Positions 42,699 through 52,507 of a DNA stretch of 64,000 nucleotides are shown one piece after another. The notes under the pieces were generated by a model. That model made no database searches. It was given only the letters and a program-made list of their open reading frames with translations, and had not been told where the DNA came from. The stretch is from Virgibacillus_F necropolis_A. Its GTDB lineage: Bacteria > Bacillota > Bacilli > Bacillales > Amphibacillaceae. A program made the translations under genes and the position numbers. The stretch spans positions 1,302,001 to 1,366,000 of the forward strand of contig NZ_CP084992.1 of NCBI RefSeq assembly GCF_044793635.1, written 5' to 3'. The stretch's first letter is position 1. The number at the start of each line of letters is the position of its first letter.

Positions 42699-43568
42699 TT
42701 ACTCATATTCCTTAACAAGCTTTTTTAAATAGTTTAGCAATGGTTCTTTTAGGTCGTCTCTTGTAAGACCAATTTCAATTGTAGTTTGAATAAAACCTAA
42801 CTTTTCCCCAACATCATATCTATCACCTTCAAATTCATAGCCATACACTTTTTCTATTCGATTTAATTTCTCTATAGCATCAGTCAGCTGTATTTCTCCG
42901 CCTGAGCCTATAGTATGTTCTTCAAGGAAATCAAATATTTTAGGAGTTAATATATATCTACCAATTATTGCCAGGTTGGAGGGAGCAGTACCTTGTTTAG
43001 GCTTTTCAACAAATTTACTAACTTCATATCTTCGCCCATCGTTTGTAGATGGATCAATTATTCCGTATCTATGTGTATCATGTTCTGGTACTTGTTGTAC
43101 CCCAATAATTGATGATTGAATGGTATTAAATTCATTTATGAGTTGTTTAAGACATGGCGTTTCACTTTGAACTATATCATCACCTAATAATACAGCAAAA
43201 GGTTCATTTGCAATAAACTTTCTTGCACACCAAATAGCGTGTCCAAGACCATTTGGTTCTTTTTGTCTTATATAATGTATATCTACATTTGCTGATTCTT
43301 TTACTCTCTCCAATAAATCAAATTTTTCTTTCCTTACTAGAGATTCTTCTAATTCAAAGGAATTATCAAAATGATCTTCAATTGCCCTTTTCCCTTTACC
43401 AGTGACAATAATAATATCCTCAATCCCTGACTTAATTGCTTCCTCTACAATATATTCAATTGTTGGTTTATCTACTATTGGCAACATTTCTTTTGGCATT
43501 GCTTTGGTTGCTGGTAGAAAACGAGTGCCTAATCCCGCAGCAGGGATAATTGCTTTTTTAACTTGCAT
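42699..43568 (-). CDS. galU: UTP-glucose-1-phosphate uridylyltransferase
   Basis: 289-residue enzyme that makes UDP-glucose for envelope polymers. The nucleotidyltransferase signature AAGLGTRFLPATKAMPKEMLP is at the N-terminus; KPTIEYIVEEAIKSGIEDIIIVTG, VLLGDDIV and FEGDRYDVGEKLGF are typical of GalU/GtaB. ATG 43568, 11 nt after GGAGGAG, is preferred; the GTG at 43580 touches the ribosome binding site. It stands as a single gene downstream of the sulfate operon terminator. Confidence 0.94.
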   Translation of the reverse strand: MQVKKAIIPAAGLGTRFLPATKAMPKEMLPIVDKPTIEYIVEEAIKSGIEDIIIVTGKGKRAIEDHFDNSFELEESLVRKEKFDLLERVKESANVDIHYIRQKEPNGLGHAIWCARKFIANEPFAVLLGDDIVQSETPCLKQLINEFNTIQSSIIGVQQVPEHDTHRYGIIDPSTNDGRRYEVSKFVEKPKQGTAPSNLAIIGRYILTPKIFDFLEEHTIGSGGEIQLTDAIEKLNRIEKVYGYEFEGDRYDVGEKLGFIQTTIEIGLTRDDLKEPLLNYLKKLVKEYE

Positions 43569-43609
43569 GGTATATTTCACTCCTCCTTGTTCTAACTATT
43601 CTTTCTAGT

Positions 43610-43655
43610 AAAAAAAATAAATGAATAGCTGCAGTACCTAAAGTACAACTGCAGC
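43610..43655 (-). terminator. Terminator of the sulfate operon
   Basis: Minus strand GCTGCA-GTT-GTAC / GTACTGCAGC hairpin, then TATTCATTTATTTTTTTT. It lies 74 nt after the cysQ stop. Confidence 0.65.
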
Positions 43656-43728
43656 ATTCAGTGACATTATTCACTTTTTAAATACGAACCAAAACTTTTC
43701 ATTAATATGTCGATAATATTAACTTCTA

Positions 43729-44532
43729 TTACCTATTTTCTACTAAAAACCAACCATTTTTCAAGTTTTCTCTATTGTAATAGAATCGTTCTTTATCCTC
43801 ATGGCGTATTACCTTCCCACCAGCGGCTTCAACTAATGCTTGTCCTGCGCCAGTATCCCATTCCATGGTAGGCGCAAAACGTGGATAGTAGTCCGCTTTT
43901 CCTTCCGCGACAAGGCAAAACTTCAATGAGCTTCCTGCTGATACTACATCAACCGGTTGACCATTCATTTGAAGACCATCGATAAACGCTTGTGTATCAT
44001 CAGACATATGTGAACGACTTGCAACGACATTTATTGTTTCACTTTTTTTCTCAACGGGAAGCCTGGTACTTTTTTCAATTAAATCTGATTCATCACTAAT
44101 CTCAAATTTGGATGCTTGCTCTAACCTGTATGCACCCGAATCCTTACTTCCAAAGTAAAACACATCTAAATCTGGTGCATAAATAACGCCCATCACTGGG
44201 TAATGGTCTTCGATTACTGCGATATTCACAGTGAATTCACCATTTTTCTTGATGAATTCCTTCGTTCCGTCTAATGGATCTACTAAAAAGAACTGATTCC
44301 ACGCTTTACGTTCTTCGTAAGAAATATCTCTGCCCTCTTCACTCAGTACAGGAATGTCAGGATATTGCTTAGATAACCCATCCATTATTACGTTGTGGGA
44401 ACGTTGATCCGCAATGGTTAACGGGGAATCATCCTGTTTTGTTTCCACTTCAATGTCTTGACTGTATACGTCCATTATTTCTTTTCCAGCGGCTAATGAG
44501 ATGTCAAATAACTTTTTCAGGTCTATATTCAT
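43729..44532 (-). CDS. cysQ: 3'(2'),5'-bisphosphate nucleotidase CysQ
   Basis: 267-residue inositol-monophosphatase-fold phosphatase that removes PAP, the by-product of PAPS use. The metal-site motifs are present: SEEGRD, the DPLDGTKEFIK block, and the C-terminal EWDTGAGQALVEAAGG. Its ATG overlaps the cysC stop by 4 bp. Pairing with cysC suggests that the PAPS branch is active in this host. Confidence 0.9.
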   Translation of the reverse strand: MNIDLKKLFDISLAAGKEIMDVYSQDIEVETKQDDSPLTIADQRSHNVIMDGLSKQYPDIPVLSEEGRDISYEERKAWNQFFLVDPLDGTKEFIKKNGEFTVNIAVIEDHYPVMGVIYAPDLDVFYFGSKDSGAYRLEQASKFEISDESDLIEKSTRLPVEKKSETINVVASRSHMSDDTQAFIDGLQMNGQPVDVVSAGSSLKFCLVAEGKADYYPRFAPTMEWDTGAGQALVEAAGGKVIRHEDKERFYYNRENLKNGWFLVENR

Positions 44533-45134
44533 TTCTCAAGATATCCTTTTTCTTTTAGGTACGTAACAATAGCTTGTACAGATTCTTCTAAGGAAAGCTT
44601 ATCTGTATCCACAACTACCTCAGCCTCACTTGGCTCTTCATATGGCGCATCTATTCCTGTAAATCCTTTAATTTCACCAGCACGCGCTTTTTTGTACAAC
44701 CCTTTTGGATCACGTGATTCACATGTCGCAACACTTGCTTTTACATATACTTCAATGAATTCTCCTTCATCAAGAATCGCGCGTACTTTATCGCGGTCCG
44801 CACGATAAGGTGAAATAAACGCAGTCAATGTAAACAAGCCTGCATCAACCATTAATTTGGATACTTCGCCAATGCGGCGAATGTTTTCCGTACGGTCTTC
44901 CGGGCTAAACCCAAGATTATTGTTTAAACCATGGCGTACATTATCACCATCTAAACGGTACGTATGAATGCCCATTGTATGGAGTTCTTTTTCAAGCTCA
45001 ACTGAAACAGTTGATTTACCTGATCCAGATAATCCAGTAAACCACAGAACTGCACTTTTATGTTTGTTTAAATCCTGTCTATTTTCTTTTGACACCTTTG
45101 AATCGTGCCATACGATGTTTGTTGATTTTGTCAT
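44529..45134 (-). CDS. cysC: Adenylylsulfate kinase
   Basis: 201-residue kinase that converts APS plus ATP to PAPS. P-loop GLSGSGKST at about residue 34, DGDNVRHGLN, the FISPYRADRD block, and FIEVYVKASVATCESRDPKGLYKKARAGEIKGFTG are all diagnostic. AGGAGG precedes ATG 45134. It lies 12 nt after the permease gene and overlaps cysQ. Confidence 0.95.
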   Translation of the reverse strand: MTKSTNIVWHDSKVSKENRQDLNKHKSAVLWFTGLSGSGKSTVSVELEKELHTMGIHTYRLDGDNVRHGLNNNLGFSPEDRTENIRRIGEVSKLMVDAGLFTLTAFISPYRADRDKVRAILDEGEFIEVYVKASVATCESRDPKGLYKKARAGEIKGFTGIDAPYEEPSEAEVVVDTDKLSLEESVQAIVTYLKEKGYLEK

Positions 45135-45146
45135 GTTAGAATCCTC

Positions 45147-46925
45147 CTAGAACCATATCGTGTTAATTGATGTAACTGCTGTAATCATAACTAAAATACT
45201 GAGTGGTGTTCCAACCTTTATATAATCGGAAAACTTGTACCCACCTGGGCCATAAACAATTAAATTCGTCTGATAGCCTATTGGTGTGATGAAACTTGAA
45301 GATGCCGCAATTGCGACAAGTACCGCAAACCCCATTGGATCAAGCTCCAATGCTTTGGCCATTGATAGGCCAATCGGCAACATTAAAGCTGCAGCTGCAC
45401 TATTGGTGATTAATTCGGTAAAGATATTTGTTAAAATATACATGATAACTAAAATGGCAATGAGTCCAATTGGTTGTCCGACAGCCATTAACTGATCAGC
45501 AATCCAACCTGCTAATCCCGTTTTTGTCATAGCGGTTCCGATTCCAAGTGAGCTGGCAATCAATAATAGAACATTGAATTGTACATATTGTTTTGCCTCG
45601 GTAACCGAAATGAGTCTTGCTATTAACATAATCATAACGGCTAAGGTCATTGCTTTAAACATGCTTAATACACCAAACGTAACGAGTAATATCATCGAGA
45701 TCAATATCCCAACAGAGAAAAAGCCCTTTTTGGCATCTTGACTTAATGACTCAGGCGCATCAAGTGATGATACAACATAAAAATCATTCGACAGTTTGTT
45801 TTTCTCAATAAAATCGGAACCAGCGAGCAACAGTAATGTATCACCAGGTTTAAGGGTAATATCGCCTACCTTACTTTTAATTCGTTCATTATTTCGATGT
45901 ACGGCAATAACACCCGCATCATACCTCGAACGAAATTGGCTTTGCTTGATCGATTTGGTTAGTAAGGATGATTGATGGGATACAACGGCTTCAACCAGAT
46001 CCGTTGTTCCACTTTTCAAGTGATTCAATTGTAAATCGGTGCCTGTTTCTAAACTTAGGCCTTTTATTTTTTGCAGTTCTGCAATCGTAGAAATTAAGCC
46101 TGTAAATATTAACCTGTCCCCGGCAAAAATCTTCGTTGTAGAACGAACAGGTGATACTCTTTCATTTTCACGAATGATTTCAATTAAATACAACCCTTTT
46201 AGATCACGGAGACCGGCACCTTTAACACTCGCATTAACATGTTTAAATGTTTCTTCTACTTGCATTTCCGCAATATACTCTTTTGAGTGTTCCTGCATTT
46301 GTTGACTAAACCCTTTATTGTCGGGCAGTAAATGCCGTCCGATGAAAAAGATGTAGAGTAAACCGACAATAGCTATTGGAATCCCTACAGGCGCTAGTGT
46401 GAACAAAGAAAATCCCGTGTACCCCGAATCCAACAACAAACCATGAACAACTAAATTTGTTGAAGTACCCATTAAGGTTATCGTCCCACCAAGAATGGTC
46501 ACGTATGATAATGGAATTAAGAACTTGGAAGGAGCGATATTTCTCTCCTCACACCACTTTTTAATAATCGGCGTAAACGTAACAACGATTGGTGTATTAT
46601 TCAAAAACGCTGAAAATGCGGATGTCGGAATATAAAATCGTATCATTGATCCAAGTTGCGAATTACTGTTACGTAACCATTTCGTCATTAATTGATCAAC
46701 CAATCCACTTTTCTGAACTGCACCTGCAACAATAAATAACAACGCAACCGTCAGCATCCCTTGGTTAGAAAAGCCACTTAATGCTTCGTCCGTAGTTAAT
46801 ATACCCGACAGTAAAAAAATCACCAATACTGAAAAAACAACCATGTCTGGTCGGGCTACTTCGAAAAGTAACCCAATCAGCATGGCTATAATCATGACTA
46901 ATACAAAAATCATTTCAAATGACAT
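45147..46925 (-). CDS. SLC13/DASS-type permease with two RCK_C (TrkA-C) domains, probable sulfate uptake
   Basis: 592-residue integral membrane protein. About six spans come first (STSAFSAFLNNTPIVVTF is the DASS SNT-like motif), then a cytoplasmic stretch of roughly residues 205-400 with two TrkA-C-like modules (GDRLIFTGLISTIAEL; GDTLLLLAGSDF), then further spans with a second motif ITNSAAAALMLPIGLSM. Family members carry sulfate, di-carboxylates or cations. Its place between sat and cysC points to sulfate import. Confidence 0.88.
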   Translation of the reverse strand: MSFEMIFVLVMIIAMLIGLLFEVARPDMVVFSVLVIFLLSGILTTDEALSGFSNQGMLTVALLFIVAGAVQKSGLVDQLMTKWLRNSNSQLGSMIRFYIPTSAFSAFLNNTPIVVTFTPIIKKWCEERNIAPSKFLIPLSYVTILGGTITLMGTSTNLVVHGLLLDSGYTGFSLFTLAPVGIPIAIVGLLYIFFIGRHLLPDNKGFSQQMQEHSKEYIAEMQVEETFKHVNASVKGAGLRDLKGLYLIEIIRENERVSPVRSTTKIFAGDRLIFTGLISTIAELQKIKGLSLETGTDLQLNHLKSGTTDLVEAVVSHQSSLLTKSIKQSQFRSRYDAGVIAVHRNNERIKSKVGDITLKPGDTLLLLAGSDFIEKNKLSNDFYVVSSLDAPESLSQDAKKGFFSVGILISMILLVTFGVLSMFKAMTLAVMIMLIARLISVTEAKQYVQFNVLLLIASSLGIGTAMTKTGLAGWIADQLMAVGQPIGLIAILVIMYILTNIFTELITNSAAAALMLPIGLSMAKALELDPMGFAVLVAIAASSSFITPIGYQTNLIVYGPGGYKFSDYIKVGTPLSILVMITAVTSINTIWF

Positions 46926-46942
46926 GGGAAAATATCCCCTTT

Positions 46943-48109
46943 TTAGTTTTGTTGCATACCCTTGATGAGAATATCTGCCACTTCTGGACGTGAAAATTCT
47001 TTTGGAGGACGTTCCCCATTACGTAATTTTTCACGAACTTTTGTACCACTCAAATGTACATGAAATTCTTTATCGTGCGGGCAAGTTTTTGCCGTACCCA
47101 TGTTGCCACATTCGGTACAGAAAAACGCATGTTCAAATTTAAAGATTTGAATACCTAACTCACCTTCAAATTGTGAAATGAATTCCTGTGCTTCGTATGT
47201 TCCATAATAATCACCAACACCTGCGTGGTCACGACCAACAATAAAGTGTGTACAACCAAAGTTTTTACGTACAATTGCGTGCAATACAGATTCCTTTGGT
47301 CCAGCATAGCGCATCGCTGCAGGATAAATTGCAAGACGTGTACGATCTTCAGGATAATAATGCTTCAAGATGGTTTGATAGCTTTCCATACGAATATCAG
47401 CAGGAATATCATCCGATTTTGTTTCCCCTACCAATGGATTTAAAAGCAATCCATCAACAGCTTCTAGCGCACATTTTTGAATATATTCGTGTGCACGGTG
47501 AACAGGGTTACGTGTTTGGAATCCTACAACTGTTTTCCATCCTAAGTCAGCAAACATTTTTCTTGTTTCACTTGGATCCATATAGAATTTATTAAACTCT
47601 CCATGATCCGGACGCTGTAACAACGTAATCGGACCAGCAAGATAAACATCGCCACGTTCGTATAATTTTTTAACACCTGGGTGTTTGTCTTCTGTCGTAC
47701 CGTAGATATTTTGTGCTTCCAATTCTTTATCATAGGTGTACTTTTCTTTTAATTCTAACGTTCCGTAAATAATTCCGTCTTCGCCTTGAAGTGCAATTTC
47801 TTCACCAATTTGATACTTGTCCGCTTGTTCGTTAGATACAGATAATGTAATTGGAATACTCCAGATTGTACCATCTGCAAGACGGTAGTTATTTACAACA
47901 CTTTCATAATCAGCTTGTCCCATGAAACCTGTAAGTGGGCTGAAACCACCAATACCGATTAGTTCTATATCAGAAATACCCCACGCATTCAATGTATGTG
48001 TATTTAAGGATTTTACTTCATTTAGTTTATTTTCTTTCTCTTTACCTGTTAGCTCACGATTAACTAGTTCGCCACCGTGTGCTTGGTGCAATTGATCTGT
48101 TTTTGTCAT
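46943..48109 (-). CDS. sat: Sulfate adenylyltransferase
   Basis: 388-residue ATP sulfurylase that activates sulfate to APS, first step of assimilation. VGFQTRNPVHRAHEYIQKCALE carries the QTRNP and HxxH motifs; MRYAGPKESVLHAIVRKNFGCTHFIVGRDHAGVG and a C-terminal zinc-type FCTECGNMGTAKTCPH follow. Length fits the homo-oligomeric bacterial form. AGGAGTG precedes ATG 48109. First gene of sat-permease-cysC-cysQ; no PAPS reductase gene is in the window. Confidence 0.96.
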   Translation of the reverse strand: MTKTDQLHQAHGGELVNRELTGKEKENKLNEVKSLNTHTLNAWGISDIELIGIGGFSPLTGFMGQADYESVVNNYRLADGTIWSIPITLSVSNEQADKYQIGEEIALQGEDGIIYGTLELKEKYTYDKELEAQNIYGTTEDKHPGVKKLYERGDVYLAGPITLLQRPDHGEFNKFYMDPSETRKMFADLGWKTVVGFQTRNPVHRAHEYIQKCALEAVDGLLLNPLVGETKSDDIPADIRMESYQTILKHYYPEDRTRLAIYPAAMRYAGPKESVLHAIVRKNFGCTHFIVGRDHAGVGDYYGTYEAQEFISQFEGELGIQIFKFEHAFFCTECGNMGTAKTCPHDKEFHVHLSGTKVREKLRNGERPPKEFSRPEVADILIKGMQQN

Positions 48110-48144
48110 GAGAACACTCCTAAAAAATTTAATATCTATTTTAT

Positions 48145-48202
48145 TTTATAGTAACACAAGTCCCAACACAAGTGCTTGCCACTAGAGACAATTCAGAATT
48201 GT
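48145..48202 (-). promoter_or_regulatory. Candidate sat promoter region with palindrome
   Basis: Minus strand -10 TATAAA (48150-48145) with a weak -35 ACTTGT (48173-48168, 17-nt spacer) inside a direct repeat ACTTGTGTT-GGG-ACTTGTGTT. Upstream is the 15-bp palindrome ACAATTCTGAATTGT (48202-48188). No S-box or T-box leader was seen in the 367-bp gap to the divergent gene. Confidence 0.45.
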
Positions 48203-48476
48203 TCTGACGACAGTCAAGAACCTCGCATTCAAACAATTCAACCCTCAGAAGTTGATTGAAAATGAGAAAATTTACCCATGCCATTCTTAAACCCTTTCAC
48301 TAAATCCCGTTTCCCCTGGGCAAATAATATTTAGTTAAAATAAATGGAATAAAAGATATAAAGTGAACATACAATAAACAGTTCTAGAATACTGATATAA
48401 AGGCTTCAATTGAGAATCCATTTTCTTCAATTAGCCGTTTTTTGTATGCTATTAAAAAATCAAGGAGGATACTGCA

Positions 48477-48932
48477 ATGCCAAGAGGGATTCATCAAACA
48501 GAATTAAAAACTCCGATTAAAGATGTCTGGTCTTTTGTTAGTGATATGAACAAATGGGCTCCATTGGTTCCTGGATACATGGACCATGAAATTTTAAATG
48601 ACAGGCAATCCACATGGAAATTCAAAGGTGAGATCGGCATCATGCAAAAAACAGTTCATCTAAAAATAGACATTACGGAATGGCAGGAACCAACCAAGGT
48701 AACCTTTAACTTAACAGGATTGAATGAAAACTTTAAAGGAAATGGATATTTCGAAGCGAATGCAGTTACTAGAGGAAAGACAAAAATTACCGGCTTTATG
48801 AACATCACCGCAAAAGGCGTGATGGGGCCAATGATTAACCCTATTCTAAAAACGTTAATTCCAAAAACCACAAAAGACTTAACCGAAGCAATTGCTGACA
48901 AAATGATTGAACTTGAAACCGTATCTACATAG
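48477..48932 (+). CDS. CoxG/SRPBCC-family protein
   Basis: 151-residue START-like domain protein of the carbon monoxide dehydrogenase subunit G family. LKTPIKDVWSFVSDMNKWAPLVPGY at the start and the strand pattern VTFNLTGLNENFKGNGYFEA and KITGFMNITAKGVMGPMIN fit the helix-grip fold, which binds hydrophobic ligands. It lacks the C-terminal membrane tail of true CoxG. AAGGAGG precedes ATG 48477. A monocistronic gene with unknown ligand. Confidence 0.8.
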   Translation: MPRGIHQTELKTPIKDVWSFVSDMNKWAPLVPGYMDHEILNDRQSTWKFKGEIGIMQKTVHLKIDITEWQEPTKVTFNLTGLNENFKGNGYFEANAVTRGKTKITGFMNITAKGVMGPMINPILKTLIPKTTKDLTEAIADKMIELETVST

Positions 48933-48934
48933 GG

Positions 48935-48971
48935 AATGCACAACATTTGCTTATAAACAAATGAGTGCATT
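48935..48971 (+). terminator. Hairpin after the CoxG-like gene
   Basis: AATGCAC...ATTTG / CAAAT...GTGCATT, two-tier stem. The T-run is poor, so termination strength is uncertain. Confidence 0.4.
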
Positions 48972-49079
48972 GTGAAACACTACCTTCCTATAGAAAAGTC
49001 TCCTTTATTTCTTCTGATTGTATGCTAAGGCAGGTATTCCATCCGTTCCATTTTCTAGTTCACATTAGCCAACTAGAGA

Positions 49080-49940
49080 TTAATAAAACTTCTCGGATAC
49101 CGCCTTAGCAGTCCTTTCGCGATATTTTATCGCAGTTTCCTTCATTTGCATGGATACGCCCGTACACAAAATATCAACAATCGCCAGCTGAGAGATCCTC
49201 GCTAAAAGAGAACTTCCCTGTAACGGATTTTCTTTTGCTGACATTAATAAATCAACATCGGATATTTTGGTAATAGGCGACCTGGCGTTGTGAGTTACGC
49301 AAATGATATATGCTCCCCTATCCTTCGCTATTTTCAAGTTGTCATTCGTGTCTTTTGTACTACCAGAAATTGAGAAACCCACAGCAACGTCGTCTTCTGA
49401 CATCAACGATGCACTAATTGCTTGAAAGTGTGTGTCCTGCTTCGCGTCACATGATTTTCCGATTCGCGTAAAAGAATGGGCAGCTTCTGCGGCTGTCACT
49501 CCTGAAGAACCTACCCCGTAAAAGTGAACATTTTTTGCTTTTACAATCATCTGGATGGCTTTCTCCAACTTTTTTGGATCCAGCAAATCTCGTGTTTCTT
49601 CCATCCCACGGCTTAGGGAAGATACGATTTTTTTCACCAGTGTAGCTGCATCGTCATTTTCCATCACCTCTTCATGCAAATCACTGGCAGGTTGAACCTG
49701 GTCCTGAGCAAGTGACAATTTGAAGTCCTGAAATCCACGAAACCCAAGTTTACGGCAAAAACGCAGCACTGTTGTCTCACCGACATCCGCTTTCTCCGCC
49801 AAATCTGTGATCGACAGATAAATGACATCCTTTGAATTACTGATAACGTAATTTGCGACTGTTGCTTCTGCTTTGGTAAGTGAACTGGCATAACTTTGGA
49901 TTTTCAATAATGTATTTTTAATTTCACTTTCCGTTTTCAT
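49080..49940 (-). CDS. RpiR-family regulator (probable sialic acid regulator)
   Basis: 286 residues: N-terminal RpiR helix-turn-helix (SITDLAEKADVGETTVLRFCRKLGFRGFQDFKL) and a C-terminal SIS domain that binds phosphosugars (FYGVGSSGVTAAEAAHSF; VAVGFSISGSTKDTNDNLKIAKDRG). It is the last gene of the importer-nanE operon. RpiR-type NanR proteins sense N-acetylmannosamine-6-phosphate in several bacteria, which fits the neighbours here. A dyad at 54055-54084 is a candidate binding site. Confidence 0.9.
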   Translation of the reverse strand: MKTESEIKNTLLKIQSYASSLTKAEATVANYVISNSKDVIYLSITDLAEKADVGETTVLRFCRKLGFRGFQDFKLSLAQDQVQPASDLHEEVMENDDAATLVKKIVSSLSRGMEETRDLLDPKKLEKAIQMIVKAKNVHFYGVGSSGVTAAEAAHSFTRIGKSCDAKQDTHFQAISASLMSEDDVAVGFSISGSTKDTNDNLKIAKDRGAYIICVTHNARSPITKISDVDLLMSAKENPLQGSSLLARISQLAIVDILCTGVSMQMKETAIKYRERTAKAVSEKFY

Positions 49941-49978
49941 TCATACACTTCCTATCTATTTGTACATTGAATACTGAT

Positions 49979-50665
49979 TTAGCATCCATCACTAATGGAA
50001 TTAACAAATCGTCGTGTGATTTCTCTCGGACGTGTGATGGCCGTTCCAATAATTACAGAATGTGCCCCAGCCTTCATGCACTGAGCACATTGCTCTACCG
50101 TCCATATTCTGCCCTCTGCCATAACAGGCACCTTTTTTAACTTTGAAAGTTTATAGACTAAGTCGATATCCGGTCCACAAAGTTGTTTACTATAAGAAGT
50201 ATAACCAGACAATGTCGTTGACACAAAGTCAACACCTAGATCCATAGCAAATACTCCCTCTTCATAGGTAGACACATCGCCTAAAATTAATATTTCGGGA
50301 AAGTTACTTCTTATTTTATGTACGATTGATTCAAAAGTTTCGCTGTTTGGTCTTGATAAATGAGTAGCATCAATACCTACAATTTCAGCTCCTGCCTCAA
50401 TAATTTCACGAGCATCATCGAAGGTTGGTGTAATATAGACTAAACTTTCTTCATAATCTCTTTTGTAAATTCCAATTACAGGTAATCCGCAAACTTTTTT
50501 AATTGCTCGTATATCTTCGGGAGAGTTCGCTCTGATTCCTGCTGCTCCCCCTTCCACAGCAGCTATTGCCATTTTTGCCATGATTTCAGATCCATGTAAT
50601 GGTTCATCTTCTAGTGCTTGGCATGATACAATACATTGGTTTTCAAATTGTTTAATTATATTCAT
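49979..50665 (-). CDS. nanE: N-acetylmannosamine-6-phosphate 2-epimerase
   Basis: 228-residue TIM-barrel enzyme converting ManNAc-6P to GlcNAc-6P. The family pattern is seen in CIVSCQALEDEPLHG, VEGGAAGIRANSPEDI, GLPVIGIYKRDYE, IVGIDATHLSRP and KVPVMAEGRIWT. The gene lies between the importer permeases and the RpiR gene. With nanA and the ROK kinase across the divergent promoter it completes the route from sialic acid to GlcNAc-6P; nagA and nagB are not in the window. Confidence 0.93.
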   Translation of the reverse strand: MNIIKQFENQCIVSCQALEDEPLHGSEIMAKMAIAAVEGGAAGIRANSPEDIRAIKKVCGLPVIGIYKRDYEESLVYITPTFDDAREIIEAGAEIVGIDATHLSRPNSETFESIVHKIRSNFPEILILGDVSTYEEGVFAMDLGVDFVSTTLSGYTSYSKQLCGPDIDLVYKLSKLKKVPVMAEGRIWTVEQCAQCMKAGAHSVIIGTAITRPREITRRFVNSISDGC

Positions 50666-50715
50666 TAGATAATCACACCCCTGTACTAGAAATTATTTTT
50701 ACTTGTCGTATGTTT

Positions 50716-51543
50716 TTATCCCTTAACAGATCCCAAAGTGATTCCTTTAATGAAGCTTCTTTGTAGTAACAAGAAAAATATAATCAATGGAATGGCAGCA
50801 ATGGATGCTCCAGCCATGACAAATGCATAATTTAATGTGGCACCACTAGGGTCTTGGGCTGCCATTAAAGTTAGGCCTAAAGGAAAAGTCAATTTGTCAT
50901 GTGAACTTAAAACGACTAACTGCCAAGCATAATTATTCCATGTAAACATAAATGCAAATATAGAAAGAGCACCAAGAGCAGGTAAAAGTAAAGGTAAAAC
51001 TACTGATATGAAAATACGCGGTTCACTGGCACCATCTATTCTTGCTGCATTCAAAAGTTCTTCAGGAATAGTTCGAGCAAATTGGCGAACCAGAAAAACC
51101 CCGAACGGAAACGCTACAGTAGGAATAATAACCCCCCATGCTGAATCAAGTAGTCCAATGTTGGCGGTTAAATCATATAACGTAACTAGAATGGTCTCAT
51201 GAGGAAGCATCATAGTAGCAATAACTAAAACAAAAATGAATTTATCACCCGGAAAATGAATCTTGGCAAGTGCATATCCAGCAGTTGCAGACAAAATAAG
51301 GATAAGAAGAACGGACACGACTCCTATAAAAACACTATTCCCCAACCACATCATGATTGGATAATTCTCAAATATAGCTATGAAATTCCCAAGGTAAAAA
51401 TCATTTGGAAACCATTCCGGTGGCATTGAATAAAGCGCTTCTTCAGTCTTAAATGCACCAGTTATCATCCAATACAACGGAAAAATGAAAATAATCGAAG
51501 CAATTCCTAGTATAAGATATCGTATTAATACATTAAATTTCAT
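50716..51543 (-). CDS. Carbohydrate ABC permease, MalG type (sialic acid importer)
   Basis: 275-residue CUT1 permease: six spans and EAA loop EELLNAARIDGASEPRIFISVVLPL. It lies second of two permease genes, after the binding protein gene. Sialic acid as cargo is inferred from nanA and nanE. As in the xylan cluster, no ATPase gene accompanies it. Confidence 0.88.
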   Translation of the reverse strand: MKFNVLIRYLILGIASIIFIFPLYWMITGAFKTEEALYSMPPEWFPNDFYLGNFIAIFENYPIMMWLGNSVFIGVVSVLLILILSATAGYALAKIHFPGDKFIFVLVIATMMLPHETILVTLYDLTANIGLLDSAWGVIIPTVAFPFGVFLVRQFARTIPEELLNAARIDGASEPRIFISVVLPLLLPALGALSIFAFMFTWNNYAWQLVVLSSHDKLTFPLGLTLMAAQDPSGATLNYAFVMAGASIAAIPLIIFFLLLQRSFIKGITLGSVKG

Positions 51544-51566
51544 TACATATTCAATCCTTCCCCACG

Positions 51567-52433
51567 TTAATCCAATTTTGATTTAAGTAGTTTAAATTCA
51601 AATAAAGCTACGATTGCAACAAATACAAATAGCACAACACTCTCCGCGGCTGCTTGCCCAAAGTATGGTCCTATCTCAAACGCTGTGTTATAAATTGAAA
51701 ACACTAATGTATCTGTCCCATGATATGGACCTCCATGGGTCATAAGGTAGATGACTACGAATATCTGAAATACTGCAATCGTGGAGGTAACTACAATTAG
51801 CATCGTCGTATTGATAACCATAGGTACTGTCACTTTGAAGAATATTTGGATGAAATTCGCACCATCTATTTTTGCCGATTCATATAATTCCTCTTGTACA
51901 TTATCAACCCCTGCACTATATAAAATGAGTGGTTGACCAATCATCCAGGTTATTACTACATTCGAGGTTGCCAACAGTGCCATAAATTGTGAACCAAAGA
52001 AATTCACTGGTCCAATATTAAACAAGCTCAAAATATAATTAATGATTCCAAAATTCATATCATACATCCATATCCAAACAAAGACGAGCACAATTGAGGT
52101 TGTCACCACTGGCAAATAAAACACTAAACGAAAAAAGCTTTTCGTGTTCTTATGTAGGCTCCGAAGCATAGCTGCAAAAACCAAAGGAATGATAATAGTA
52201 AATGGAACAATTAGTACTACAAAATATAAGGTATTTACCATTGCTTTCAGAAAAAAGGGATCTTGAAAAATTTTAATAAAATTATCAAATCCAATAAAGC
52301 TGGTAGAATAAAGTGTTTTCTCAAACAAACTCAAATAAAAGGTTTTTATTAAAGGATAAATTAAGAATATAGACAGTAAACAAATAAACGGAAATACAAA
52401 TATGTACCCCCATATTCTTTTCTTTTTTTCCAT
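51567..52433 (-). CDS. Carbohydrate ABC permease, MalF type (sialic acid importer)
   Basis: 288-residue CUT1 permease with six spans and EAA loop EELYESAKIDGANFIQIFFKVTVPM. ATG 52433 after AGAGGTG is preferred to the longer reading from 52484, whose first 17 residues lack a ribosome binding site. It pairs with the MalG-type permease 23 nt downstream. Confidence 0.88.
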   Translation of the reverse strand: MEKKKRIWGYIFVFPFICLLSIFLIYPLIKTFYLSLFEKTLYSTSFIGFDNFIKIFQDPFFLKAMVNTLYFVVLIVPFTIIIPLVFAAMLRSLHKNTKSFFRLVFYLPVVTTSIVLVFVWIWMYDMNFGIINYILSLFNIGPVNFFGSQFMALLATSNVVITWMIGQPLILYSAGVDNVQEELYESAKIDGANFIQIFFKVTVPMVINTTMLIVVTSTIAVFQIFVVIYLMTHGGPYHGTDTLVFSIYNTAFEIGPYFGQAAAESVVLFVFVAIVALFEFKLLKSKLD

Positions 52434-52507
52434 ACCTACACCTCTATAATAATCAATTTGTATTGTGATAATGGAGCAATCCACATGGAATGCTCCATTA
52501 CAAAAAT

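Noticed and set aside
48110..48476. S-box (SAM) or T-box leader upstream of sat
   Set aside because: None of the conserved S-box or T-box blocks could be found in the leader.
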